NCBI RefSeq assembly: GCF_000332235.1
Contig: NZ_CM001775.1
Coordinates: forward strand, 923,630-987,629
Length of the DNA: 64,000 nucleotides
Direction of reading: 5' to 3'
Source of the DNA: Geminocystis herdmanii PCC 6308
GTDB lineage: Bacteria; Cyanobacteriota; Cyanobacteriia; Cyanobacteriales; Cyanobacteriaceae
In this document: positions 19,240 through 27,625 of the stretch, one piece after another
Layout of the letters: the number at the start of each line of letters is the position of its first letter
How positions within the stretch are numbered: the stretch's first letter is position 1
Translations under genes and position numbers: made by a program
Notes under the pieces: generated by a model
What the model was told of the DNA's origin: nothing
What the model saw: only the letters and a program-made list of their open reading frames with translations
Database searches by the model: none

Positions 19240-19560
19240 TCATAGGTAAATAACCTCCTTCAAGATTTGTTCCCCAATGTAGGGTTTTAATCCTTTTTTC
19301 ATGACTAAATCAACTTGTTTTTCTAGTTTATCGCTTAGTAAATTTTGTAATTTCAAATATTTTATTAAACCGAATTTAGCTTCTGGTTTAAAAGTAACTA
19401 ATAAATCTATATCACTGTCTTCTGTTTGCTCACCCCTAACATAAGACCCAAATAATCCTAACTCATCTATCTGGTATTCCTTTTCAATTTCTAACTTTAT
19501 TTTTTTGATTTTTTCCTTGAGAATATCTAATTCATTCTCTGTTACAGTAATCATAATCAA
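19240..19560 (-). CDS. MntA-like minimal nucleotidyltransferase
   Basis: A 106-residue minimal nucleotidyltransferase domain with the signature GLFGSYVRGEQTEDSDIDLLV (GS-x10-DxD) and a downstream QVDLVMKKGLKP strand. Such proteins pair with HEPN (HepT) toxins and neutralise them by adenylylation. No HEPN gene is adjacent, since the next minus-strand gene is nblA. It is therefore either an orphan antitoxin or acts with a distant partner. The fold is certain and the pairing is open. Confidence 0.85.
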   Translation of the reverse strand: MIMITVTENELDILKEKIKKIKLEIEKEYQIDELGLFGSYVRGEQTEDSDIDLLVTFKPEAKFGLIKYLKLQNLLSDKLEKQVDLVMKKGLKPYIGEQILKEVIYL

Positions 19561-19705
19561 CCCTTAAATAAAAAAAACTACATGAGGATAAGAAGTAATT
19601 ACCTTTATTTCTATCCCTCAATTCGTTAGTGCTTGGTGGACAATCACCACCCTACCTTATTAATCATTACTTATTACTCATTAATTATTATTTATTATTT
19701 ATTAT

Positions 19706-19882
19706 TTACAATCCCCATTGATGTTTGAGGACATCTTTATAAACATTTTCCCTAACTAACATCTCCTCATATAGTTTTATCAAAAATTCTTTTGCTTGTT
19801 CCCGACTCATATTATTAACTTGAGTTTGAAAAGAACGTAAACTAAATTGCTGTTCGAGAGACAGTTCTACAGAATTAGACAT
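19706..19882 (-). CDS. nblA: NblA phycobilisome degradation adaptor
   Basis: A 58-residue protein of the NblA family, which tags phycobilisomes for Clp-dependent breakdown during nutrient stress. Recognisable parts are ELSLEQQFSLRSFQTQV, the NMSREQAKEFLIKLYEEM helix and the C-terminal LKHQWGL. AAAGGAGAA lies about 9 nt before the ATG at 19882. The gene is short and easily missed. The upstream 19883-20060 region is AT-rich and holds a TTATCA-AAA-TGATAA palindrome at 20040-20054. No clear NtcA site (GTA-N8-TAC) was found, so regulation is not assigned. Confidence 0.93.
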   Translation of the reverse strand: MSNSVELSLEQQFSLRSFQTQVNNMSREQAKEFLIKLYEEMLVRENVYKDVLKHQWGL

Positions 19883-20392
19883 AATCTTAGATTCTCCTTT
19901 ACTTTAGAGCTAAAACCTGTTATTCTTGTATCTGGGATAAGCCGTTAACTTTCCTAGCAAAAATAACTACCTTAATGATTATCATAGCTCATTATCTTAA
20001 ACTGCTCATTTTGAACAATAAGCATAAATACCTATATCATTATCAAAATGATAACACCTTGAGAAAAAAAGTGATTTCGATCGAGGAAAATGGTTAACAG
20101 AAAGATATAACTATGATAGGATCAAGAGATTAAGGATAACTTATATATAAAAAACTTCAGATTATTCTCAATTCAATTAAAATAATTTTATTACAACCCA
20201 ATTGATAGCAAAGCAGTTAATGATATTCCAGTCTTCAGAAGATACTGAGACAACGTTAAATCATCAGCGATGTAGAGTTAGTTCAACTCATAGTAGTTAA
20301 CTAGCTCATTTGTTGTGAATATAAGAGTTAATCTGTGGTAACTTTATAAATCTTAGAAAAATTTATTACATATAATTTTGGAGGAAAACTCA
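19883..20392. other. Divergent intergenic region (nblA / rbp3-like)
   Basis: About 510 bases between two divergently transcribed genes, so both promoters should be here. The palindrome TTATCA-AAA-TGATAA (20040-20054) lies nearer nblA. Several TATAAT-like boxes are present, which means little in such AT-rich DNA. The leader before the RRM gene may be long. No riboswitch or small RNA was identified. Confidence 0.4.
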
Positions 20393-20968
20393 ATGTCTGT
20401 ACGTCTTTATGTCAAGTTACCTAAAGCAGAATTAGAAAAAGAAGGTTTTGAAAAAATGTTCAGTGAGTTTGAGCCTTCTTTCACAACGAAGTTAATCAAA
20501 GAGCGCAAAAAAAACGAATGTCGTGGTTTTGGCTTTGTAACAGTACCTACCGATGAAGATGCCGATTTATTTATTAGTAAATATAACGAGCAAGTTTTTG
20601 TCTATAATGGTGAACCTTTTAAAGATGAAAATGGTGCTGATTTTATCCTATTGATTGAAAAAGCCTTACCTCGTACTAAAGGGGAAAAAGATGAAAATGG
20701 TTCTGACACGGAAGCTAAAGAAGGAGAATCTAGTGAATCTAACACTGAAGCAACGGTGGTAACTCCAGCGGAGGAAACTAACACCGTTAAACCTAGTCGC
20801 CGTGAAGGACCTAAAAAAGCTACTACGAAGAAAACTCGTAAAAGTGGCGATCGAAAACCAAAAGGTGACAGACCTGTTTCTGTATCCGAATCGATTCAAC
20901 CCGATCCCCGTTGGGCTAGTCAGTTAAGCCAGTTAAAAGAAATGTTTGCGACTCAAACTCCCAATTAA
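20393..20968 (+). CDS. Rbp3-like RRM protein with long acidic/basic tail
   Basis: A 191-residue RNA-binding protein. The N-terminal RRM has RLYVKLPKAELEKEGF as RNP2 and CRGFGFVTV as RNP1. Residues about 100-165 are low-complexity, first acidic (Glu/Ser/Thr) and then basic (Lys/Arg). The C-terminal PDPRWASQLSQLKEMF motif recalls Rbp3 of Synechocystis, which helps place photosystem mRNAs near thylakoids. GGAGGAAAA lies 5 nt before ATG 20393, which favours it over an ATG five codons upstream. The stop codon lies within the target duplication of a MITE. Confidence 0.85.
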   Translation: MSVRLYVKLPKAELEKEGFEKMFSEFEPSFTTKLIKERKKNECRGFGFVTVPTDEDADLFISKYNEQVFVYNGEPFKDENGADFILLIEKALPRTKGEKDENGSDTEAKEGESSESNTEATVVTPAEETNTVKPSRREGPKKATTKKTRKSGDRKPKGDRPVSVSESIQPDPRWASQLSQLKEMFATQTPN

Positions 20969-21164
20969 ACCTCAGTTCGACAGAAGAAAAATGGTGAAGA
21001 CGAGACAGGTGGACAAGTGGACAAGTGGACAGGAAGAAAAATTTTCAATATTTGTACATTTTTGAGAGAATTTTATTGATTCACAAGAAATATAATCCCC
21101 CTGTCTGCCTGTCTGCCTGTCTTCCAAGTCAGTTCTCACCAATAATTTTATAGTTCACTCAGGT
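20969..21164. mobile_element. MITE family A copy 4
   Basis: A 196-bp element beginning ACCTCAGTTCGAC and ending TATAGTTCACTCAGGT, flanked by the direct repeat AATTAA (20963-20968 and 21165-21170). The left duplicate contains the TAA stop of the preceding RRM gene. The interior shares the GTGGACAA tandem array and the CTGTCTGCC block with copy 1. Confidence 0.85.
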
Positions 21165-21275
21165 AATTAAAGTGTGTTGGTTTTAGGTGTTAGGTTTTAG
21201 GCTTTAGGTAAAATACTGAATTTTGATCAGTGTCAATGGGGATTTTTCTGTCCCCTCAAAAAAGAAAAAATCGTT

Positions 21276-22389
21276 ATGGTAAATATGGAATTATCAGATT
21301 TAAAAAGAGATATTAGCAGTATCAGTGAGCGCCTGAGTAAAACTCAGGAGTATCTTTGACATCCCCAACATTAAGGCACAAATTGCCGATTTAGAACAAG
21401 TGGCATCCCAACCAGATTTCTGGGATAGTGGCGATCGAGCCCAAGCAATTTTACAGCAATTAAATGATCTTAAATCAAACTTAGAGCAGTTTTATCAATG
21501 GCAAACTAGGGTAGATGATACTAAAGCAATTATTGAGTTATTAGAATTAGAAACCGATGAGGAGTTATGTAGCGAAGCAGAAAATAACATTATCTCCTTA
21601 ACGAAAGAATTGGATAAGTGGGAATTGCAGAAGTTACTTAATGGTACTTATGATCAAAAGGGTGCTATTTTAACGATTAATGCTGGTGCTGGGGGTACGG
21701 ATGCTCAGGATTGGGCGGAAATGTTGTTGAGAATGTACACCCGTTGGGCAGAAAAACAAAATTATCATGTTGCCCTAGCGGAAATTTCTGAGGGAGACGA
21801 GGCAGGGATTAAGTCCGCTACCCTAGAAATTGAGGGGAAATATGCCTTTGGTTATTTGAAAGGGGAAAAGGGTACTCATCGTTTAGTCAGAATTTCGCCC
21901 TATAATGCTAATGGTAAGAGACAAACCAGTTTTGCAGGAGTTGATGTTATGCCCAATTTGGGAGATGATGCTATTAGTTTGGACATCCCCGACAAAGATT
22001 TAGATATTTCTACCACTCGATCGGGCGGTAAAGGAGGGCAAAATGTTAATAAGGTGGAAACTGCTGTGAGAATTGTTCATCTTCCTACGGGTATCGCTGT
22101 AAAATGTACTCAGGAACGATCACAATTACAGAATAAAGAAAAAGCCTTAGCTAGACTTAAAGCGAAACTATTAGTAGTAGCAGAAGAACAAAGAGCGAAG
22201 GAAATTGCCGAAATTCGAGGGGATATAGTGGAAGCGGGTTGGGGTACTCAAATCCGTAACTATGTTTTCCATCCCTATCAACTGGTTAAGGATTTACGCA
22301 CCAATGTAGAAACAACGGCGGTTAATGATGTCTTAGACGGAGAATTAAATAATTTTGTGGAAGCCTATTTAATGAATAATGAACAATGA
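21276..22389 (+). CDS. prfB: Peptide chain release factor 2, programmed +1 frameshift
   Basis: RF2 releases peptides at UGA and UAA. The first frame ([12 protein letters not shown]...KTQEY) runs from ATG 21276 to TGA at 21357-21359. The second frame begins with GAC at 21358 and runs to 22389. The junction AGGAG-TAT-CTT-TGA-C has the Shine-Dalgarno-like spacer and slippery CTT-TGA of the autoregulatory RF2 frameshift. GGQ is in [12 protein letters not shown]. The stop-recognition tripeptide reads SPY where RF2 is usually SPF. The whole protein is about 370 residues, normal for RF2. Confidence 0.95.
21351..21360 (+). promoter_or_regulatory. RF2 programmed frameshift site
   Basis: TAT-CTT-TGA-C preceded directly by CAGGAG. 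When RF2 is scarce the ribosome pauses at the in-frame TGA and slips +1 on CTT-T, which restores RF2 synthesis. All parts of the classical signal are present. Confidence 0.93.
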
Positions 22390-22406
22390 ATAATTAATAA
22401 TTAATA

Positions 22407-22501
22407 ACTGAGGCAGGTATCAGGTAGCAGGTAACAGGTAACAGGTTTGATTTTCAGAAGATTATATTATTTAACCCGAAAATTTTATGTCGAACTCAGG
22501 T
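22407..22501. repeat. MITE family A, truncated copy 5
   Basis: About 95 bp with a good right end (TTTTATGTCGAACTCAGGT) and a damaged left end (ACTGAGG). It keeps the AGGTAACAGGTA-type tandem repeats but lacks the family core. It lies between the convergent ends of prfB and the HTH gene. Confidence 0.6.
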
Positions 22502-22509
22502 ATTACTCA

Positions 22510-23103
22510 TTACTCATTAAATACGGGTGTTACTTTGGCACGGTATAATAATTTATCTTGCTGACGATAACCGACATAACGAATTTCTACTTTTGTGATG
22601 TTTTCGTGATCATCGTTATCCATTAATTCATGTTCTTGAGGATTATAGTCCACTATATCACCCACCTGCTCGATCGAGCTTATCCCCCAAGAAGACAACA
22701 ATTGATTAATCGGCTCAAGCAGTGGCAAAAGACGATTAGCAGGTAAATCAGGGTTATTTTTTACGGCATAAACAACGGTGGGTAACTGTAATAATAAAGA
22801 CTCTAAAATAGAGATAGTTTCTTGTTGATATTCTTTAATTAAAGTGTCATTTTCTACAGATAAGCTATCATTAAAGGAAGCTCGATCGATCTGGTGAGTT
22901 AACTGTTCAATTAATGAAGATAAAGGAATATTTAAAGTGGTGGCAATTTTTTTTAACACCCCCAAAGGAAGATGATCTAATAAATTATTCTCTAAACGAT
23001 AAAATTGTAGTTCAGAAACTTTACTTTTACGACTGAGTTCAAGATAATTTCCGATGTCGTTTTGTGTCATCAAACCTTGTAAGACTGTCTTTACTTCCCT
23101 CAT
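22510..23103 (-). CDS. HTH domain fused to a GrpE-like region
   Basis: A 197-residue protein. Residues 1-75 are an XRE-type helix-turn-helix (TQNDIGNYLELSRKSKVSELQFYRLENN...LKKIATTLNIPLSSLI). After a helical segment rich in Leu and Gln, the C-terminal half (RLLPLLEPINQLLSSWGISSIEQVGDIVDYNPQEHELM...VEIRYVGYRQQDKLLYRAKVTPV) looks like the last helix and beta domain of GrpE nucleotide-exchange factors. The GrpE likeness is my reading of the sequence pattern. It may link transcription control to DnaK, but no partner is nearby. Confidence 0.6.
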   Translation of the reverse strand: MREVKTVLQGLMTQNDIGNYLELSRKSKVSELQFYRLENNLLDHLPLGVLKKIATTLNIPLSSLIEQLTHQIDRASFNDSLSVENDTLIKEYQQETISILESLLLQLPTVVYAVKNNPDLPANRLLPLLEPINQLLSSWGISSIEQVGDIVDYNPQEHELMDNDDHENITKVEIRYVGYRQQDKLLYRAKVTPVFNE

Positions 23104-23236
23104 TTATCTCTATTCCTTAAAATAGTTATTGAACTTGCTCAAATCAAGATAAACTAATTCTAGTATAAATTTTATTTCATCATAACTGTTTATCATAGGA
23201 TCAATTATACTTAATCGTTGAATCTAAATTGTAGTA

Positions 23237-24022
23237 ATGACAGACTCCAGCAAATCCCCCAAAGTTCCTATTAAAGAATTTATCGGTTCAAGACAGTCTA
23301 ATCTATTTCAAACCCTTAAACAACCACAATTTACGGGAGAATTGATCTTAGGTTCATCTAAAGGTGAAGAATGGACTTTTTATCTTTATTTGGGAAGAAT
23401 TATCTATGCTACTGGAGGAAAACATCCTGTCAGACGTTGGGTAAGAAATGTGACAAGATTTGCCCCAGCTTTAATAACCTACTTGCCCTCGATCGACAAA
23501 AATGCTTTAAATAAAGATAGTTTGGGAAAATGTTGGGAATATGAATTACTCAATTATTGGTTAGAACAACAAATAGTTACTAGACAACAATTAAACCAAA
23601 TTATACGCAGTGCCATTGTCGAAATTTTATTTGATGTAACCCAAGCCATGGAGATAGTATTTCAACTCAATACATCTCAATCTTTACCCAGTCAATTGGT
23701 GTTTATTGACGCAGATCAGGTTATAGTGGAAGCGTGGGAAGATTGGCAAAACTGGCAGGGTGCAAAATTAGCCGATCGATTTCCGAATGATTGCCCTTTA
23801 GTTCGACAACCAGATCAACTAAAACAAAAAACTTCCCCAAAAACCTTTCAAATTATGGTGAAGCTGTTTAACGGCAAAAACTCTTTACGGGATTTGAGTT
23901 TACAGTTAAATCAAGATATTATGCAGATGACAAGGTTAATGTTGCCTTACATTCAATTAGGTTTAATCGATTTAATTTCCGTACCTGATTCTCCTATTCC
24001 CATCGAAATTCCCAAAAAATAG
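23237..24022 (+). CDS. PATAN-domain (PatA N-terminal-like) protein without receiver
   Basis: A 261-residue protein that matches the N-terminal effector half of PatA/PixG-type response regulators. It has GELILGSSKGEEWTFYLYLGRIIYATGG near residue 33, FAPALITYLPSID, and a long helical part to GLIDLISVPDSP. PATAN regulators control phototaxis pili and heterocyst patterning. The usual C-terminal CheY-like receiver is missing: the frame stops at 24022 and only about 140 bases separate it from the convergent Get3d gene. It may be a stand-alone PATAN protein or a shortened regulator. A family B repeat fragment begins directly at the stop. Confidence 0.75.
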   Translation: MTDSSKSPKVPIKEFIGSRQSNLFQTLKQPQFTGELILGSSKGEEWTFYLYLGRIIYATGGKHPVRRWVRNVTRFAPALITYLPSIDKNALNKDSLGKCWEYELLNYWLEQQIVTRQQLNQIIRSAIVEILFDVTQAMEIVFQLNTSQSLPSQLVFIDADQVIVEAWEDWQNWQGAKLADRFPNDCPLVRQPDQLKQKTSPKTFQIMVKLFNGKNSLRDLSLQLNQDIMQMTRLMLPYIQLGLIDLISVPDSPIPIEIPKK

Positions 24023-24155
24023 GAGATAGGAGATAGGAGAAATACTGAAACATCAAGGTTTTGAGATTTTGTACGATACAAAAAATATAAATATAGTATC
24101 GAGAATAAGGTCAAAAGTGTTGACTTTTTGAATAAAAATCGTCAAAACTGAGCAC
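24023..24155. repeat. MITE family B fragment
   Basis: Reverse-complement match to the interior of the family B element at 31910-32372. It shares AGGAGAAATACTGAAACATC-AAGGTTTTGA, the ATAAGGTCAAAAGTGT block and the AAAAATC...AAAACTG block. It is not interrupted by family A, so it shows what the uninterrupted interior of family B looks like. Both termini are lost. An ATAGGAG heptamer array lies at its left edge. Confidence 0.65.
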
Positions 24156-24165
24156 TTTTTCCTTC

Positions 24166-25266
24166 CTACAAACTGACAATTAAATAGGCATCCTGAAATT
24201 TAGCACCCTTCACCGATTGCCCTTTTAAGGGAGTTGGTAAGAATATATTACGACGTTGATCACCCGCAGAAATAGTGATTTCAGGTCCAGATTGGCTTAA
24301 TTTTACTTGTTTTTTATCAAATCCGGGTAAAAATATCTTAATTTCTCGCTTATTGGTATCAATACTTAAAGGAGATGGCGCTTTTAAGGCTTGTTTTTGA
24401 AAATCGGGTAAAGCAGATGATAATTCGTCAATATTGCTAGATTCTATGTTAGGAATAGAATTAATGGTTAAAAGATTGAAAGCCTGTTCAATTTCGGGGG
24501 TAATTTCTCTTTGATTGAGTAAAACACCCCCAACGGTTAAACCGATTTGTTGCGCACTTCCCCACCAATATCTAGCAGTTTCGATCGAATCTGGAGTAGA
24601 ATTAGTAATCAAGAAACTTGCCACACGACTAGGATTATTAACGGCATTTTTTCCTTGCTCTAACATTTGATTAGCTTCATTAGTGGGTTGTTGGGCAAAA
24701 TTGTCAGCATTCCATGACACATTTAACACCGCACTGGTGACAGGTTGCACAAAAGGAGATAAGGCTTTCACAATATCCGAATTTTCCAGTAAATTTTTAA
24801 CCCGTCTGACATACCAACTGAGAGTTTCAGGAATACCAAACATTCTTAAAGTATTAAGGCTAGTTTTACCGTCATAAACGATAACATCATACTTACCTGT
24901 TTGATCTTGTTCTCGTAGATAATTTAAAGTTAAAGCATCATCCATTCCCGGTAACAAAGCTAATTCTTGGGCAAAGATATTATTTAGTATAGGCGATCGA
25001 AGATATTGAGCTTCTAATTTTTTTAACTCCTCCCAACTATTTTCTAATAATTGACTACTTTGTAATTGAATAGCGTCAAAATTCGAGCTGATTTCAGTAA
25101 TAGTCGATGTGATTTCACTCCCCATCAACAAAGACACGGAAGGAGTAGAGTCTTGTATCACCAATAAAACCTTTTTGCCTAGACTAGCATATTTTTTTGC
25201 AGATGCGATCGCTGTAGTGGTACAACCAATGCCTCCCTTACCTAAGAATGTCAGAATAAAAGCCAT
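24166..25266 (-). CDS. Get3d-like ArsA/Get3 ATPase with C-terminal alpha-crystallin domain
   Basis: A 366-residue protein with an ArsA/Get3 ATPase domain followed by an Hsp20-like alpha-crystallin domain (REIKIFLPGFDKKQVKLSQSGPEITISAGDQRR). The deviant Walker A reads GKGGIGCTTT (residues 9-18). The signature Lys at 10 is kept, but the second P-loop Lys is Cys. The DGKT-type switch (VYDGKTSLNTL) and LLPGMDDAL follow. This architecture is that of Get3d, described from cyanobacteria and plastids, whose clients are unsettled. The DUF2862 gene lies 73 nt upstream on the same strand and is probably co-transcribed. Confidence 0.85.
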   Translation of the reverse strand: MAFILTFLGKGGIGCTTTAIASAKKYASLGKKVLLVIQDSTPSVSLLMGSEITSTITEISSNFDAIQLQSSQLLENSWEELKKLEAQYLRSPILNNIFAQELALLPGMDDALTLNYLREQDQTGKYDVIVYDGKTSLNTLRMFGIPETLSWYVRRVKNLLENSDIVKALSPFVQPVTSAVLNVSWNADNFAQQPTNEANQMLEQGKNAVNNPSRVASFLITNSTPDSIETARYWWGSAQQIGLTVGGVLLNQREITPEIEQAFNLLTINSIPNIESSNIDELSSALPDFQKQALKAPSPLSIDTNKREIKIFLPGFDKKQVKLSQSGPEITISAGDQRRNIFLPTPLKGQSVKGAKFQDAYLIVSL

Positions 25267-25307
25267 ATTAACAGTAAATAAATAAATTTCAACCTAACCG
25301 CTAATTC

Positions 25308-25339
25308 CTCATTCCTAATTCCTCATTCCTCATTCCTAA
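25308..25339. repeat. Heptamer tandem repeat (ATTCCTC)n
   Basis: About four 7-bp units (ATTCCTC or ATTCCTA) that end exactly at the stop codon region of the DUF2862 gene. It is another member of the heptamer repeat class. Confidence 0.65.
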
Positions 25340-25540
25340 TTATTGCACTACTTGCACTTCATCTTCAAAAAACCAATTAGTAGTAGCATCAGGAAATTCT
25401 ACAAAAACACCTACTCCACTACCATCAGTCATTTTAAAAGATTTGATAACCCCTTGTTGTCCTTGTTGTGCTTTTTCAATAACTTCAGCAGAGACTTTTT
25501 CTTTAAGACGACAAATTTTTACTTTTTGCCCTACTTCCAT
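25340..25540 (-). CDS. DUF2862 small cyanobacterial protein
   Basis: A 66-residue protein (MEVGQKVKICRLKEKVS...GVFVEFPDATTNWFFEDEVQVV) of the kind grouped as DUF2862. It folds probably as a small SH3-like beta barrel. Homologues are widespread in cyanobacteria and of unknown function. It lies directly upstream of the Get3d-like gene in the same direction, which hints at a shared role but proves nothing. Its stop abuts a heptamer repeat array. Confidence 0.75.
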   Translation of the reverse strand: MEVGQKVKICRLKEKVSAEVIEKAQQGQQGVIKSFKMTDGSGVGVFVEFPDATTNWFFEDEVQVVQ

Positions 25541-25603
25541 AACAATTTCTAATATTTATTTAATTAACAACTGTTTATTTTATCGGAATCTGACCATGTT
25601 CTA

Positions 25604-25740
25604 ACCTGAGTAAACTATAAAATTTTCGGTAGTGTAAAGGTGTCAGGTGTCAAGGATTCTGTATTAGGTTAAAGAATTCACCAAATTCTACAAAAAATAT
25701 CATGATTTCTAATAATAATTGATTTTAAAATCAGTAAAAA
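25604..25740. repeat. MITE family A, left-end fragment
   Basis: It begins ACCTGAGTAAACTATAAAATTTTCGGT and continues GTGTAAAGGTGTCAGGTGTC, close to copy 6 at 32066. No matching right end is found before 25929. It occupies part of the 389-base gap upstream of the hydrolase gene. The rest is AT-rich and presumably holds the hydrolase promoter. Confidence 0.55.
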
Positions 25741-25929
25741 TGGCTAGATTTCTTGTTAATTATAGTTTTGAGTGGTTGGTGAGCGTAATCGAACCATAAT
25801 CGTCGAAATGTTGAAGTAAATCCTTTGACTAACAAATCAATGTTTGAGGATTTTAAACCTGAAACCTAATAACTGTTGATAAATCGTTATAATTGTTAAT
25901 ATAACTTAATAAAATGCAATTTTAAATCC

Positions 25930-26814
25930 ATGACAGTCGCAACTAATTCAATTCATGATGTACCTGCCGTTGAGGGAAATTATTGGCAGTGGCGCGAACA
26001 AAATATCTATTATGTACAAGCAGGTTCATGCAACAGTGACAAACCGACCTTATTATTGGTACATGGTTTTGGTGCGTCCACAGATCATTGGCGTAAAAAT
26101 ATTTATCAATTACAAGAAAATTTCTCCGTCTGGGCGATCGATATGTTAGGATTTGGTCGATCGAGCAAACCTGCATGGGAATATACGGGTAATCTGTGGC
26201 GAGAACAATTAAACGATTTCATCACCGAAGTAATTAAACAACCAACGGTGATAGCAGGTAATTCATTGGGGGGTTATGCTTGTTTATGTGTCGCCGCCGA
26301 ATATCATCATAACGTAGCAGGGGTGATATTACTTAATAGTGCAGGTCCTTTTTCCGATACTGTTACCAAAAAACCCAATACGATGCAAAAAATGAGCGGT
26401 TGGTTATTCCGACAAAATTGGATTACTTACTTTTTATTTCAAAGACTGCGTAACAAGAAAAATATTCGTAAAACCCTTGAGAAAGTCTATTTAGATTCTA
26501 GTGCCATAACCGATCAATTAGTAGAAGACATTTATCGCCCTTCCTGTGATGAAGGAGCTTTACAAGTGTTTGGTTCTGTGTTCAAAAGTCCTCAAGGGGA
26601 AAAAGTGGATCAATTGTTACAGAAAATGCAGTGTCCTTTACTTAATATTTGGGGGGAAGCTGACCCTTGGATGCGATCGAAAGAAAGAGGAGAAAAATTC
26701 AAGCAATATTATCCCCAGCTAACAGAAGTTTACCTCAAAGCAGGTCATTGTCCCCATGACGAAGTTCCCGAACAAGTGAACGATTTAATTACTCAATGGG
26801 CAATTAATAATTAG
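25930..26814 (+). CDS. Alpha/beta-fold hydrolase
   Basis: A 294-residue hydrolase. The oxyanion-hole segment LLLVHGFGASTDHWRKNI is at residues about 43-60, the nucleophile elbow GNSLGGYA near residue 118, the acid LNIWGEADPWM and the catalytic His in KAGHCPHDEVPEQV. The cap region (MSGWLFRQNWITYFLFQRLRNKKNI) is hydrophobic. Related chloroplast and cyanobacterial proteins include putative esterases. The substrate is unknown. The heptamer-like sequence AATTAGGAATTAG follows the stop. Confidence 0.85.
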   Translation: MTVATNSIHDVPAVEGNYWQWREQNIYYVQAGSCNSDKPTLLLVHGFGASTDHWRKNIYQLQENFSVWAIDMLGFGRSSKPAWEYTGNLWREQLNDFITEVIKQPTVIAGNSLGGYACLCVAAEYHHNVAGVILLNSAGPFSDTVTKKPNTMQKMSGWLFRQNWITYFLFQRLRNKKNIRKTLEKVYLDSSAITDQLVEDIYRPSCDEGALQVFGSVFKSPQGEKVDQLLQKMQCPLLNIWGEADPWMRSKERGEKFKQYYPQLTEVYLKAGHCPHDEVPEQVNDLITQWAINN

Positions 26815-26968
26815 GAATTAGAAATGAGAAATTAGGAATTAGAAATTCAGTAAAGAGAAAAAAATTAATATAGTCAATAAAACTTCACAAATTATTTGGG
26901 ATTTGGTGCATAAAATAGAAAAGTGAGACTGATAAGTAAATAGAAAACTTTATTCAAGATAAACAATC

Positions 26969-27544
26969 ATGGCTATATCATTACAAAAAGGTCAAAGAGT
27001 CTCCTTAGATAAAATCGCCCCCGGATTGAATGCCGCCTTTATCGGTTTAGGTTGGGATGTCAATGTTACTGACACTGGATATGATTTTGATTTGGATGCT
27101 TCTATCTTTCTTTTGAACTCTAATGAAAAACTGATTTCTGACGAACATTTTATCTTCTATAACAATCTTACTAGCCCCGATGCCGAAAAATCCGTTAAAC
27201 ACATGGGAGATAATTTAACCGGTGACGGAGATGGGGATGATGAAGTTATTATCGTTGACTTACGAAAAGTGCCTCCTGAAGTAGCTCGTATTGCTATTAC
27301 TGTTACTATCCATGAAGCCCAAAAAAGGGGACAAAATTTTGGACAGGTAAAAAATGCCTTTGTGCGTTTAGTTGATGTGGAAACGAAAGAAGAAGTTTTG
27401 CGCTATGACTTAGAAGAAGATTTTTCGATCGAAACCGCTTTGATTATGGCTGAAATTTATCGCAAAGATGGCGAATGGCGTATGAATGCCGTGGGTGCAG
27501 GTTATCAAGGCGGATTACAATCATTAGTAAATCGTTATCAATAA
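26969..27544 (+). CDS. TerD-family calcium-binding stress protein
   Basis: A 191-residue TerD domain protein. The family N-terminus SLQKGQRVSLDKIAPGLNAAFIGLGWDV is present, along with DFDLDASIFLL and the acidic calcium site GDGDGDDEVIIVDL. TerD proteins occur in tellurite-resistance and general stress systems and are cytosolic. A second TerD gene follows 81 nt downstream, making a small operon. No terC or terB gene is in view, so the tellurite link is only by family. Confidence 0.92.
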   Translation: MAISLQKGQRVSLDKIAPGLNAAFIGLGWDVNVTDTGYDFDLDASIFLLNSNEKLISDEHFIFYNNLTSPDAEKSVKHMGDNLTGDGDGDDEVIIVDLRKVPPEVARIAITVTIHEAQKRGQNFGQVKNAFVRLVDVETKEEVLRYDLEEDFSIETALIMAEIYRKDGEWRMNAVGAGYQGGLQSLVNRYQ

Positions 27545-27625
27545 AAAATTAATGGAAAATTGAGAATTAGGAGTTAGGAATTAGTAATCAAAAATTAATG
27601 ATAAAGAATTAAAAAATCAAATATT

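Noticed and set aside
19059-19253. 64-codon plus-strand frame before the MntA-like gene
   Set aside because: It has no recognisable domain, and a better coding pattern runs in a different frame near its end; at most a decayed gene.
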